Positions 54,875 to 63,837 of a stretch of 64,000 nucleotides of DNA are shown one piece after another (position 1 is the stretch's first letter; the number at the start of each line of letters is the position of its first letter). The notes under the pieces are model-generated. The model saw nothing but the letters and a program-made list of their open reading frames with translations. It searched no databases and was not told where the DNA came from. The stretch comes from Limosilactobacillus mucosae DSM 13345 (GTDB taxonomy: Bacteria; Bacillota; Bacilli; Lactobacillales; Lactobacillaceae): the NCBI RefSeq assembly GCF_001436025.1, contig NZ_AZEQ01000002.1:121434-185433 (forward strand), written 5' to 3'. The translations under genes were made by a program, and so were the position numbers.

Positions 54875-55189
54875 ATGGCTAGTCAGATCGATCAGCAGCA
54901 GGTTAAGCACGTTGCCGAATTGGCCAAACTAGAATTCAATGATGCCGAGCTTGCTAAGTTCACCCCACAACTGGGCAGCATCATCGATATGTTTGAAGAA
55001 CTGCAGGCGCAGAATACTGATGGCGTGGAACCAATGTATTCGCCAACGGATCGCGTCAACGTTATGCGTGAAGACGTTGCAGTCAAGAGCAACGAGCGAG
55101 AAGCCCTGCTTAAAAATGCTCCCGACACGGAAGGCGGCTTGATTAAGGTGCCAGTAATCATGGATGATGAAAGTGAGGACGGCGAATAA
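54875..55189 (+). CDS. gatC: Asp-tRNA(Asn)/Glu-tRNA(Gln) amidotransferase subunit C
   Basis: Small belt subunit that stabilises GatA-GatB. 104 residues with [18 protein letters not shown] and the conserved [11 protein letters not shown] at 54875 follows AAGAGGAG. Overlaps gatA by one base (TAATG). Confidence 0.95.
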   Translation: MASQIDQQQVKHVAELAKLEFNDAELAKFTPQLGSIIDMFEELQAQNTDGVEPMYSPTDRVNVMREDVAVKSNEREALLKNAPDTEGGLIKVPVIMDDESEDGE

Positions 55190-56661
55190 TGAAGTTCAAT
55201 GAAACCGACTTGACTCAGCTGCATGAAGACCTGCAGACCCAAAAAATCAGCGCCAAGGAACTGACCAAGGCAGCCTTTGACCGGATCAAAGAAACTGATG
55301 ATGACGTCAAGGCCTTTATCACGCTGAATGAAGATGAAGCTTTAAAGCGTGCCGAAGCAATCGACAATGAAGGAATCGCGGCAGACAAGCTGCTGGCTGG
55401 GGTACCACTGGCAGTCAAGGACAACATCGTAACCAAGGGCTTAAAGACGACGGCGGCCTCCAAGATGCTGGAAAACTTTACGCCAATCTATGATGCTACG
55501 GTAATTGAAAAGCTGAATGCCCAAGACTTCATTAATGTTGGTAAGACCAACCTGGATGAGTTTGCCATGGGTGGCTCAACGGAAAACTCGGCCTTCTTTA
55601 CGACCCACAACCCTTGGGATCTGACGCGGGTTCCTGGTGGTTCTTCAGGTGGTTCGGCGGCTGCCGTTGCGGCGGGTGACGTCATTGGTGCTTTGGGAAC
55701 CGATACGGGTGGCTCAATTCGAATGCCATCATCATACAATAACGTGGTCGGCTTGAAGCCAACTTATGGCCGGGTCTCACGCTGGGGAGCAATTGCATTT
55801 GGCTCCAGCTTTGACCAGATTGGCTGGATCACCAACAGCGTTAAGAACAACGCGCTGCTGACGGAAATCATCAGTGGACAAGACGATCACGATATGACTT
55901 CTTCAGATCGTCAAGTGCCAAACTGGGCTGCCAACCTGAACGAAAACACGAATGTCAAGGGGCTTAGAATTGCCGTGCCAAAAGAATATCTGGATGAAGG
56001 AATTCAGCCAGGCGTGCGGGCGGTAATCAATAATGCCTTAAAGCACTTTGAAGAACTGGGTGCCATCATTGATACGGATGTTTCGATGCCGCATACCAAA
56101 TACGGCGTGCCAGCCTACTACATCCTGGCCTCATCAGAAGCTTCATCCAACCTGCAGCGTTATGACGGAATTCGCTATGGTTTCCGAGCTCCAGATGCCA
56201 AAACGCTGGAAGAAGTCTACGTCAAGTCACGGACGCAGGGTTTTGGTGATGAAGTCAAGCGTCGGATCATGCTGGGAACGTTCTCGCTTTCCGCTGGTTT
56301 CTACGATGCCTACTTCAACAAGGCTGCTAAGATTCGGACACTGATTGCGCAAGACTTTGCCAACGTTTTGAAGGACCATGATCTGATCATGGGACCAACC
56401 GGCGCTAACCCAGCCTTTGAGATTGGTTCTGAAATTGCTGATCCAAAGACGATGTACATGAACGATATTCTGACCGTTCCCGTTAACATGGCTGGCTTGC
56501 CGGCAATGTCTCTGCCAGCCGGTTTTGACAATGGTCTGCCAGTTGGTCTGCACATCATCGGCAAGGCCTTTGATGAACAAACGATCTACAATGCCGGTTA
56601 TGTCTTTGAACAGACGACCGACTTCCACAAACAAATGCCAAAGTTAGGGGGTCAAGACTAA
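55189..56661 (+). CDS. gatA: Amidotransferase subunit A (glutaminase)
   Basis: Amidase-signature enzyme that releases ammonia from glutamine. 490 residues; catalytic triad K77 (VPLAVKDN), S152 (PGGSSGGS) and S176 (TGGSIRMP). Together with GatB it corrects Glu-tRNA(Gln), implying no glutaminyl-tRNA synthetase or use for Asn. Coupled to gatC by a one-base overlap; gatB starts one base after its stop. Confidence 0.96.
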   Translation: MKFNETDLTQLHEDLQTQKISAKELTKAAFDRIKETDDDVKAFITLNEDEALKRAEAIDNEGIAADKLLAGVPLAVKDNIVTKGLKTTAASKMLENFTPIYDATVIEKLNAQDFINVGKTNLDEFAMGGSTENSAFFTTHNPWDLTRVPGGSSGGSAAAVAAGDVIGALGTDTGGSIRMPSSYNNVVGLKPTYGRVSRWGAIAFGSSFDQIGWITNSVKNNALLTEIISGQDDHDMTSSDRQVPNWAANLNENTNVKGLRIAVPKEYLDEGIQPGVRAVINNALKHFEELGAIIDTDVSMPHTKYGVPAYYILASSEASSNLQRYDGIRYGFRAPDAKTLEEVYVKSRTQGFGDEVKRRIMLGTFSLSAGFYDAYFNKAAKIRTLIAQDFANVLKDHDLIMGPTGANPAFEIGSEIADPKTMYMNDILTVPVNMAGLPAMSLPAGFDNGLPVGLHIIGKAFDEQTIYNAGYVFEQTTDFHKQMPKLGGQD

Positions 56662-56662
56662 G

Positions 56663-58087
56663 ATGAACTTTGAAACGACCATTGGGCTTGAAGTCCACGT
56701 GGAATTGAAGACCCACTCTAAAATCTACAGTCCAACGCCAGTAGAATTTGGTGACGAGCCCAACGCCAACACCAACGTTATCGACTGGGCCTACCCAGGT
56801 ACGCTGCCAACGTTGAACAAAGGCGTCGTGCGGGATGGGATTATGGCTGGTCTGGCACTGCACGCCCAAATCTCAAAGCACATGCACTTTGACCGGAAGA
56901 ACTACTTCTATCCTGACAACCCTAAGGCCTACCAGGTAACCCAATCCGAAACGCCAATCGCACATGATGGCTGGATTGAAATTGAGGTTAATGGCAAGAA
57001 GAAAAAAATCGGGATCAAGGAAATGCACATTGAAGAAGATGCCGGCAAGAACACCCACACGAGCAACTACTCTTACGTGGACTTGAACCGGCAGGGCACG
57101 CCTTTGATCGAAATCGTCTCCAAACCAGACATTGCCTCGCCAGAAGAAGCGGTGGCCTACTTGGAAGCTTTGCGGCAGCGGATTCAGTTTACTGGGATCT
57201 CTGACGTTAAGATGGAAGAAGGCTCGATGCGGGTCGACACCAACATCTCGATTCGTCCAATCGGCTCCGACAAGTATGGTACCAAGACGGAAATGAAGAA
57301 CATCAACAGTTTCAATTTCGTCAAGAAGGCACTGAACTTTGAACAGCAACGGCATGAAAAGGTCATCATGGCTGGCGGCACGATTGCTCAAGAAACGCGG
57401 CGCTTTGATGAGGCAACCGGCGAAACGATCTCAATGCGGACCAAGGAAGGAAGCGACGACTATCGTTACTTCCCAGAACCTGATATTCCACCTCTGGAAG
57501 TCAGCGATGAATGGATCCAAGAAATTGAAGATGCCATGCCAGAAATGCCTGGTGAACGGCGCGCTCGCTACACCAACGATCTGGGCTTGAGCGAATACGA
57601 CGCCATGGTATTAACGCAGACCAAGGAAATGTCTGACTTCTTTGAGGCTACGATTGCCTTGGGAGCTGATCCAAAGAAAGCTGCCAACTATCTGATGAAC
57701 GACGTCAACAGCTACTTAAACGACAAGCAGGTTGATCTGCAGGATACCAAGCTGACGCCGGCCAACCTGGCAGGGATGATCAAGCTGATCGATGACGGCA
57801 CGATTTCTTCTAAGATGGCCAAGAAAGTCTTTAAAGGAATTCTGGATGGTCAAGAACCAGCTGCCTACGCGGAAAAGAATGGTCTGGTACAGCTTTCCGA
57901 CCCAGCCAAGCTGCAGCCAATCGTTGATGAAGTTTTGGCCAACAACCAACAGTCGATTGAAGACTACAAGAATGGTAAGGATCGGGCTGTCGGCTTCTTA
58001 GTTGGTCAGATTATGAAGCAGACGCGCGGTAAGGCTAATCCAGGCGTGGTCAACAAGCTTTTGATGAAGGCCTTGAACGAAAAGTAA
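56663..58087 (+). CDS. gatB: Amidotransferase subunit B
   Basis: Kinase/transamidase subunit that activates and amidates the misacylated tRNA. 474 residues; starts [19 protein letters not shown], magnesium-site region [14 protein letters not shown], and a C-terminal YqeY-like tail domain (about 325-474). ATG at 56663. Confidence 0.96.
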   Translation: MNFETTIGLEVHVELKTHSKIYSPTPVEFGDEPNANTNVIDWAYPGTLPTLNKGVVRDGIMAGLALHAQISKHMHFDRKNYFYPDNPKAYQVTQSETPIAHDGWIEIEVNGKKKKIGIKEMHIEEDAGKNTHTSNYSYVDLNRQGTPLIEIVSKPDIASPEEAVAYLEALRQRIQFTGISDVKMEEGSMRVDTNISIRPIGSDKYGTKTEMKNINSFNFVKKALNFEQQRHEKVIMAGGTIAQETRRFDEATGETISMRTKEGSDDYRYFPEPDIPPLEVSDEWIQEIEDAMPEMPGERRARYTNDLGLSEYDAMVLTQTKEMSDFFEATIALGADPKKAANYLMNDVNSYLNDKQVDLQDTKLTPANLAGMIKLIDDGTISSKMAKKVFKGILDGQEPAAYAEKNGLVQLSDPAKLQPIVDEVLANNQQSIEDYKNGKDRAVGFLVGQIMKQTRGKANPGVVNKLLMKALNEK

Positions 58088-58111
58088 ACTGATTTGATGG
58101 CGGAGGAAACT

Positions 58112-59125
58112 ATGCGAAAACGAGCACGGATTATCTATAACCCGACGTCGGGGCGTGAAGCCATGCGCAACGACCTGGTTGACATTTTAGCGGTCTATGA
58201 ACAGGCTGGCTATGAAACCAGTGCGTTTGCCACGACGCCGGCGCCTAATTCGGCTAAGAACGAAGCAACGCGCGCGGCTAAGGAAGGCTTTGACCTGATC
58301 GTAGCTGCAGGCGGCGATGGGACGTTAAGCGAGGTCGTCAACGGAATTGCCGGACTTGAGCATCGTCCTGCCCTGGCGATTATTCCGGCGGGGACGACCA
58401 ACGACTATGCGCGTGCCCTGCGGATTCCGCGTGATGATCCGATCGCTGCGGCCAAGCTGATCTTGCGCAAAAACAAAAAGTTCAAGATCGATATTGGTCA
58501 GGCTGGCGACAACTACTTTATGAACATTGCGGCCGGGGGGACCTTGACGGAACTGACCTATGAGGTGCCTTCACAGATGAAGTCGCTGTTTGGCTATTTG
58601 GCATATCTGGCTAAAGGGGCCGAACTGCTGCCAAGAATCAAGCCGGTTGAAATGGACATCAAGTACGATGGTCATGAATACCGTGGTCAGGCCTCCACGA
58701 TTCTGATCGCGCTGACCAATTCCGTCGGCGGCTTTGAACAGATCGTACCGGACGCCGCGCTTGATGATGGCAAGTTTACGATGATCATTGTCAAGGAGAG
58801 CAGTCTGATCGGCATGATGCGCTTGATGGCCAAGGCACTGCAAGGTAAGCATATTGGCGATCCTGGCATTATTTACGCCAAGGCCAGCGAGATCGACATA
58901 ACGCCCGTCAATTCAGAAGATCGCGTGATGATCAATCTGGATGGCGAGTATGGTGGCGACGCGCCGATGCATTTCCGCAACCTCAAGCAGCACTTGGAAG
59001 TAGTTGCCAACCTTGATGAGATTCCGGATGATGCAATTACCGTGTCACCGGATATGAAGCGCGTGGAAGATGACTTTGTACGTGAAGTCGACAATATTCA
59101 CGATGATGAAGCATCTCAAAAATAA
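58112..59125 (+). CDS. dagK: Diacylglycerol kinase-like lipid kinase (DagK/YegS family)
   Basis: Recycles diacylglycerol from lipoteichoic acid synthesis to phosphatidic acid. 337 residues. N-terminal nucleotide domain with IYNPTSGRE, the conserved GGDGT (67-71) and IPAGTTNDYAR; C-terminal beta-sandwich with DGEYGGDAP. ATG at 58112 is chosen since CGGAGGA (58101-58107) precedes it; upstream TTG/ATG codons lie in or before that site. Downstream of gatB by 24 bases, as in many Gram-positives. Confidence 0.93.
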   Translation: MRKRARIIYNPTSGREAMRNDLVDILAVYEQAGYETSAFATTPAPNSAKNEATRAAKEGFDLIVAAGGDGTLSEVVNGIAGLEHRPALAIIPAGTTNDYARALRIPRDDPIAAAKLILRKNKKFKIDIGQAGDNYFMNIAAGGTLTELTYEVPSQMKSLFGYLAYLAKGAELLPRIKPVEMDIKYDGHEYRGQASTILIALTNSVGGFEQIVPDAALDDGKFTMIIVKESSLIGMMRLMAKALQGKHIGDPGIIYAKASEIDITPVNSEDRVMINLDGEYGGDAPMHFRNLKQHLEVVANLDEIPDDAITVSPDMKRVEDDFVREVDNIHDDEASQK

Positions 59126-59135
59126 TTGAAACCAA

Positions 59136-59171
59136 ACAGGGGCTGCGGGCAATCTTGTCAGCAGTCCCTGT
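59136..59171 (+). terminator. Possible weak terminator between dagK and rlmD
   Basis: 11-bp stem ACAGGGGCTGC/GCAGTCCCTGT (one G-U), followed only by GTTTG. It might slow or attenuate readthrough into the methyltransferase gene. Confidence 0.4.
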
Positions 59172-59191
59172 GTTTGCTAAAGGAGAAAAAC

Positions 59192-60571
59192 ATGGCAAAA
59201 ATCACTGTACCGGTTCATAAAGGCGAGGTCTTGACGGCAACGGTAGCTGATCTGACCTATGAAGGCAATGGCGTCGTCAAGGTTGATAATTATCCGGTTT
59301 TTGTGCCGTACGTCTTACCCGGTGAACAGGCCGAAATCAAGATTACCAAAGTGACGGCTAAATTTGCCTGGGGCGAGCTGCAAGAATTAAAGACCAAGAG
59401 TCCCGACCGTGTGGAAATTAAGGACGCTCGCTACTTAAAGACGGGGATCGCACCATTGGGGATTTTAAGCTATCCGGCACAGCTGAAATTCAAGCAGCAT
59501 CAGATTGAAGAACTGCTCAAAAAAGCTCATTTGGATGAATTAAAAGTCATGCCAACGATGGGGATGGATCACCCATACCAGTACCGCAATAAGGCTCAGG
59601 TACCGGTTAAGTACATGAAAGGCCAGCTGCAGACTGGCTTTTATAAACGAGGCAGTCATGATTTGGTACCAATTGAAGATTTTTATATTCAAGATCCTAA
59701 AATCGATCAGGCGATTCTGATCGTCCGTGATCTGCTTCGTAAATACAACATTCGTGCCTATGATGAAAGAACAGGTCGTGGCTGCATTCGAACGGTCATG
59801 GTTCGGCGCGGCTACTACAGTCATGAGATTATGGTGGTGCTGGTTACCAATACCAGACAGTTGCCGCATGCCGAAGAAATCGTAGCCGGGATCGTCAGCG
59901 GGGTGCCAGAGGTTAAGAGCATCGTGCAAAACGTCAACACCAAGCGGACGAACAAACTTTTAGGCTTGGAAAATCATACGCTTTGGGGCAGTGATACGAT
60001 TCATGATCAGCTTTTAGGCATTGACTTTACGATTTCGCCGCTGTCGTTTTACCAGGTTAATCCGCAACAGACCGAAAAGCTTTATCAAACGGCAATTGAA
60101 GCAGCCGGACTGGATGGCACGCAGACCGTGATTGACGCCTATTGTGGCATTGGCACGATTTCTTTGGCGGTGGCCAAGCATGCCAAGAAGGTCTATGGGG
60201 TCGAGATCGTCCCAGCCGCGATTGAAGATGCCAAGCAAAATGCCAAGGTCAACCAGATCGATAATGCCGAATTTGTAGTGGGCAAGGCCGAAGAACAGAT
60301 GGCAAAATGGCAAAAAGAAGGGTTGAAGCCCGATGTCTTGATCGTTGACCCGCCGCGTAAAGGTCTTGATGAAACCTTGATCGATGCTGCCGGCAAGATG
60401 GCGCCAGCTAAGATTATCTATATCAGCTGCAACCAAGCAACGCTGGTTCGTGACCTCCAACGTTTTGCTCAGGCAGGCTATCACGTAGCTAAGCCAATCC
60501 AGCCAGTAGACCAGTTTCCTCAGACACCGCATATTGAGAGCATTACTGTCCTTGAACGTACAGAAAAATAG
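59192..60571 (+). CDS. rlmD: 23S rRNA (uracil-5-)-methyltransferase, RlmD/RumA type
   Basis: SAM-dependent maker of 5-methyluridine in 23S rRNA. 459 residues: TRAM domain (1-60), linker, and a Rossmann methyltransferase with DAYCGIGT (SAM), VDPPRKGLDE and the catalytic C413 in YISCNQATL. The region that holds the CGGC-type [4Fe-4S] cysteines in many RumA proteins reads DARYLKTGIAPLGILSY here: the cluster ligands are missing. ATG at 59192 follows AAAGGAG. Its last 12 codons recur twice at the far side of the downstream island, marking its 3' end as an integration site. Confidence 0.9.
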   Translation: MAKITVPVHKGEVLTATVADLTYEGNGVVKVDNYPVFVPYVLPGEQAEIKITKVTAKFAWGELQELKTKSPDRVEIKDARYLKTGIAPLGILSYPAQLKFKQHQIEELLKKAHLDELKVMPTMGMDHPYQYRNKAQVPVKYMKGQLQTGFYKRGSHDLVPIEDFYIQDPKIDQAILIVRDLLRKYNIRAYDERTGRGCIRTVMVRRGYYSHEIMVVLVTNTRQLPHAEEIVAGIVSGVPEVKSIVQNVNTKRTNKLLGLENHTLWGSDTIHDQLLGIDFTISPLSFYQVNPQQTEKLYQTAIEAAGLDGTQTVIDAYCGIGTISLAVAKHAKKVYGVEIVPAAIEDAKQNAKVNQIDNAEFVVGKAEEQMAKWQKEGLKPDVLIVDPPRKGLDETLIDAAGKMAPAKIIYISCNQATLVRDLQRFAQAGYHVAKPIQPVDQFPQTPHIESITVLERTEK

Positions 60572-60695
60572 CCGATAAACGCCGGCATGACGGCATTTAT
60601 AGCTGATTGAAAGTGTACAAATTCTGATTTTGACGATTGGAATTAGTACACTTTTTCTATTTGGAGCTGGCGGGTCGAGTGTTCAATGTCCTATT
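60530..60695 (+). repeat. Left copy (A) of the rlmD 3'-end repeat
   Basis: The last 14 codons of rlmD plus the following 124 bases. From 60536 it aligns without gaps to 63841-64000 (offset 3305), about 80 percent identical by eye. It includes the hairpin at 60610-60660. It would correspond to attL if the island was integrated here. Confidence 0.8.
60610..60660 (+). terminator. rlmD terminator
   Basis: Perfect 9-bp arms AAAGTGTAC (60610-60618) and GTACACTTT (60646-60654), then TTCTATTT. The loop is 27 bases. Confidence 0.6.
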
Positions 60696-60870
60696 TCGAT
60701 AGTGGTGTGTACGAATGTCCATTTTGGCAGGTCGAGTTAATTAGGGTAGTGAAAGTGTGCGTAAAGGCTGATATGGCAGTGATTATGGATGGTATGAAAA
60801 TAGGCTAATGTAACGCTGAGGGTGGAGTAGACAAATGTATAGTGGTAATTTGGTGAGTTTGGTTTATAAA

Positions 60871-60899
60871 TTCGAAAAAATGAAGGACGGTAGTATACT
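60871..60899 (+). promoter_or_regulatory. Candidate promoter of the abortive-infection gene
   Basis: TTCGAA (60871-60876), 17 bases, TATACT (60894-60899), 37 bases before the ATG. Confidence 0.5.
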
Positions 60900-60935
60900 C
60901 AATATAGATTTTATTATTAAGGAAAATTGATAAAT

Positions 60936-61865
60936 ATGGATTTTGAAAAATATAAGTTATTAAAGAATAAGAAAATTGCAGAAATCTTAGATGGTGATGA
61001 AACGTTTGGAGATTTTGAGTCTACAACTGCAAATTCCTATTTTGGATTTTCTAATTTAAAGATTGGACTGCCAAGATTAAGTGGGCCCGAAATTTGTGAT
61101 ATAGCAAAAATGTTTGGCTCAACATTAGAATATGATGGTAAGAATTCTAGATGGCAATATATGTTTGATCTTATCGATTATGGGATCCAATCTGAAAGAA
61201 TTGATAATATACTTGCTTATTTATTTGACGATTCAAATTTTGTACGAAATGTAAATGGATTGAATAAAGATGAATTTAAAAAATTCCATAGTAAATCGGT
61301 TGAGAGTGCACTAGAAAGAATTAATGCGATACTTCATTTTGGTGGGAATAAATTGATTATTGATAGCAAAAGGGTTCGTATTGTTCCAATTAATCCATCA
61401 ACCCCTAAAATCTCGGTTAAAAATGTAAAAACTATTGATCGTGATTATATAAAATCATTATCTGATAGGGCTATAGACAACGTTGAAAACGGATACTACG
61501 ATAGTGCTTTGACTCAAGCAAGGACTATTCTTGAAGAAACATTTGATTATGTTCTTGAAAAGCGAAATATTGAACCAAGCAGTAAGGGTGATATAAATAA
61601 ATTATATAAACAGGTTAAAGATGAATACAAAATGCATGAGAACAAAAATGCGGATAAAAGGATAAACCGCCTATTGTCTGGGTTGGAGAATATTGTGTCA
61701 GCAGTATCGGAAATGCGAAATAAAAATAGTGATTCTCACGGTGTGGGAGAAAGAAGGCTGACTATTGATAAGCATCATGCAAGATTAGCTGTAAACTCGG
61801 CAACAACAATGGCAGATTTTATTTTGTCTGTTGAGAAGAAGTTTGATGGATACACAGATTATTAA
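60936..61865 (+). CDS. Abortive infection protein (Abi_C-like, HEPN candidate)
   Basis: Probable phage-defence effector. 309 residues. Residues about 1-150 are not recognised. The C-terminal part (about 160-305) matches the abortive-infection C-terminal family: AIDNVENGYYDSALTQART, then EMRNKNSDSHG. R261 and H268 form R-x6-H, the spacing of HEPN ribonuclease active sites. Start: ATG at 60936 is 13 bases from AAGGA (60919-60923); TTG at 60927 is only 3 bases from it and would add three residues, so either is possible. AT-rich with rare AGA/ATA codons, unlike rlmD: horizontally acquired. Confidence 0.75.
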   Translation: MDFEKYKLLKNKKIAEILDGDETFGDFESTTANSYFGFSNLKIGLPRLSGPEICDIAKMFGSTLEYDGKNSRWQYMFDLIDYGIQSERIDNILAYLFDDSNFVRNVNGLNKDEFKKFHSKSVESALERINAILHFGGNKLIIDSKRVRIVPINPSTPKISVKNVKTIDRDYIKSLSDRAIDNVENGYYDSALTQARTILEETFDYVLEKRNIEPSSKGDINKLYKQVKDEYKMHENKNADKRINRLLSGLENIVSAVSEMRNKNSDSHGVGERRLTIDKHHARLAVNSATTMADFILSVEKKFDGYTDY

Positions 61866-61895
61866 TTTACAATAAATTCTGAAAGGGTAGGGAAA

Positions 61896-62098
61896 TTGTT
61901 TCTTCATCAGTTTATCAATAGTGATTTTTACAAGCTACTTAATAGTCAGTTGTTTGCTGCCTGCATAGGCGCTTTTGTTACGATTGCTGGGGTTTGGCTG
62001 ACCATTTATAATGATAGGAAATCAAGGAGAGTTGAATGAAAAAATGAAATAAAACCAGTTTATTCTATTTCATTTATGGGAATAGAAGATGAAATTGA
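61896..62098 (+). pseudogene. Truncated small membrane protein with in-frame stop
   Basis: From TTG at 61896, behind GGGTAGGG, 47 codons encode a peptide with one membrane segment (FAACIGAFVTIAGVWLTIY) and a basic tail RKSRRVE, ending at TGA 62037-62039. The same frame continues past the TGA with protein-like codons (KNEIKPVYSISFMGIEDEIE) until the sequence switches at about 62096-62104 to a helicase fragment. It could still yield a 47-residue membrane peptide; otherwise it is the 5' remnant of a longer gene. Confidence 0.5.
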
Positions 62099-62611
62099 AT
62101 TAGAAAAGGGCATAAAGTACTTGTTTGGGGGATGTTTGTTGGCACCATGCAGAAGATCACCGATACTCTCAACGGTATGGGAATTAAAACAACCTTGGTT
62201 TATGGGGCCACTCCAAAGCAAGACCGTGAAGGAATGATTAACAAATTCCGTACTGGTGATTTCCAGGTATTGGTTTCTAGCCCTAATACGTTAGGTGAAT
62301 CTATTTCGCTCCATCAGACGGTGCACGATGCTGTTTACTTTGAATACAACTTTAATCTCACTTTTATGCTTCAATCGCGTGATCGGATTAACCGTCTTGG
62401 ATTACCAGCTAACCAATATACTCGGTATTACTATCTGATGACTAAGGGTGATGTTGCTCATATGGGATTCATTGATAATAAGGTGTACAAAAAGCTGAAA
62501 GATAAAGAAAAGGTCATGCTTGATGCAATTGACGGCCAATTGCTTGTCCCTGAATATACTGATGATTATCTACAAGAAGTTAAGGATATTGTCATGGGGA
62601 GGTACAAGTAG
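62099..62611 (+). pseudogene. C-terminal half of a SNF2-like helicase, 5'-truncated
   Basis: The frame is open from just after a TGA at 62096-62098 and reads KGHKVLVWGMFVGTM (motif IV region), SSPNTLGESISLHQ (motif V) and QSRDRINRLG (motif VI), the second RecA lobe of a superfamily 2 helicase. The first lobe, with Walker A and DEAD/DEAH box, is absent upstream. The ATG at 62132 is internal and lacks a ribosome-binding site. Codon use and base composition here are closer to the core genes than to the flanking AT-rich frames, so it came from a different source. Which defence or phage system it belonged to cannot be told. Confidence 0.75.
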
Positions 62612-62613
62612 AT

Positions 62614-63339
62614 TTGAAACCGGATGAGAATAAATTTGGCGGAAGTAGTGAAGAGAAAATTCCATTTTTTATGGTGACACTTCCAAATAAGACAATGAGT
62701 ATAAAACTAAACAGGGCTTTAGATAGTGATGACAGAGAACTTGCACATACTTTTGCGGAAACTTTGGGATTATTAAATCAGTTAGTTAAAATTTTCTATA
62801 TATGTAATGATGCACATGATTATTTAATATTCAGTATTAATCGACTAGAAAATACGGTCGAATCTCATACCCATGTGGCTAGGGCAATAATTGACTTCCT
62901 CTCGGATTCTAGACTGATTATTAATTATTTAGAAAATTGGACCAAAAGTAATTTAAGCTCTGAATATTATCAAAAATGGCTTGAATTTGAGCATGGGATG
63001 TTTGATCGATTCGTGTCTTATAGAATTGGATATCATCTTAGGAATATAGCACAGCATAAAATATTTATTATTGGTAAAATTAATGAACACATAGTTGATA
63101 ATGGCAAATTAAAAAAGGATATTTATCTCAACAAATCAGTACTGGATAATAATTTCTATAACAAAACAAAAACATCAGCTAACTTTTTTGAAAATGATAG
63201 GAACCTGTCAATAATGCCGCATTTAGAAAATTATTTTTTAGGAATTCAGTATCTATATCTAGATGCAGGTAGAAAATTCTTTGATGAAAACAAAGAAAAA
63301 ATAAATCAAATGATTAAATTGTGTGAATCAAAAGGCTAG
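62614..63339 (+). CDS. Unrecognised protein with RNxxQH motif (HEPN candidate)
   Basis: 241 residues, not recognised as a whole. It is predicted largely helical. YHLRNIAQHKIF contains R143-x4-H148, the RNxxxH form of the HEPN ribonuclease motif, on what looks like an amphipathic helix; this is a motif match only. TTG at 62614 lies 11 bases after GGGGAGG, which is at the end of the helicase remnant. After its TAG (63337-63339) the same frame stays open for 56 more codons. Very AT-rich, as the abortive-infection gene is. Confidence 0.55.
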   Translation: MKPDENKFGGSSEEKIPFFMVTLPNKTMSIKLNRALDSDDRELAHTFAETLGLLNQLVKIFYICNDAHDYLIFSINRLENTVESHTHVARAIIDFLSDSRLIINYLENWTKSNLSSEYYQKWLEFEHGMFDRFVSYRIGYHLRNIAQHKIFIIGKINEHIVDNGKLKKDIYLNKSVLDNNFYNKTKTSANFFENDRNLSIMPHLENYFLGIQYLYLDAGRKFFDENKEKINQMIKLCESKG

Positions 63340-63507
63340 AGTTCCAGGATTTATCATGGGGTTACAAATAGTAAAAAGATTAACGAAAATAATTGGGATG
63401 TTGATGCGTCAGAAATTATCACTGTGCCTAAAATTGTTGATGTGCTGAAAATATTAAATGAGGAAAAAATAGCTAATATCAAATTTAATATTAAAGGTAT
63501 TTCATGA
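63340..63507 (+). pseudogene. In-frame open extension after the RNxxQH gene
   Basis: 55 codons in the same frame as the upstream gene, directly after its TAG, with protein-like content (SKKINENNWDVDASEII, then VPKIVDVLKILNEEKIAN) and ending in TGA 63505-63507. There is no start codon with a ribosome-binding site. Either the upstream gene has lost its tail to a nonsense mutation, or this is the remnant of a neighbouring gene. Confidence 0.45.
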
Positions 63508-63714
63508 TTATAAAAAATACACATATCACTGTTCAATATAGATAAGTTTTCCCACAAACCAACAAAATCCGTGAACTACTATTCATCACTAAAATCCTTC
63601 AAGATTCAACATTTTAGATTCGAGTAAACGGATGTACTGCTTTTAGTTGGATAGCCCAAACCGCCTTAACTAGCAGTTAATTAAGAATGTGTAATTGATC
63701 AACTGATCTCGTGG
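63508..63714. other. AT-rich gap without a recognisable gene
   Basis: No frame of credible length, no RNA gene and no clear promoter. Composition returns toward the core genome at about 63700. Confidence 0.5.
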
Positions 63715-63750
63715 CATATTGAGAGCGTTACTTTGCTTGAACGCGATTAA
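63715..63750 (+). repeat. Middle copy (B) of the rlmD 3' end
   Basis: CATATTGAGAGC followed by coding for HIESVTLLERD and a TAA. 26 of 29 bases match 60530-60558. The sequence upstream is not rlmD, so only the extreme 3' end was copied. Confidence 0.75.
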
Positions 63751-63837
63751 CAAGAGCGTGAAAGCTTAGAAACGATCCATGCGATAGCATTCGAAGAGCA
63801 AGGAGCTATGCGACGAAGCGATTCGTAAATGCGAACC

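Larger units (their letters stand above)
60572..60935 (+). other. Intergenic border of the accessory island
   Basis: 364 bases without a gene. After the terminator come degenerate repeats of a GTGTACRAATGT-like word (60611, 60703, about 60750 and 60828) and two copies of GGCGGGTCGAGT/GGCAGGTCGAGT (60669, 60727). Base composition becomes AT-rich from about 60840. A promoter lies at the right end. Confidence 0.6.

Noticed and set aside
62132..62611. An intact 159-residue helicase gene
   Set aside because: The frame starts upstream at 62099 without a start codon, motif IV lies across the supposed start, and the whole first RecA lobe is missing.
60936..63507. Assignment to a named defence system such as DISARM, Druantia or a BREX module
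   Set aside because: Only half a helicase is present and none of the partner genes of those systems can be seen.
63354..63557. 67-residue hydrophobic minus-strand frame
   Set aside because: AT-rich DNA easily yields such a frame; it has no ribosome-binding site and opposes a more protein-like plus-strand frame.
63751..63837. A small gene between copies B and C of the rlmD end
   Set aside because: The frame has protein-like codons but no start codon with a ribosome-binding site and is closed by TAA codons at both ends; it is more likely leftover sequence.
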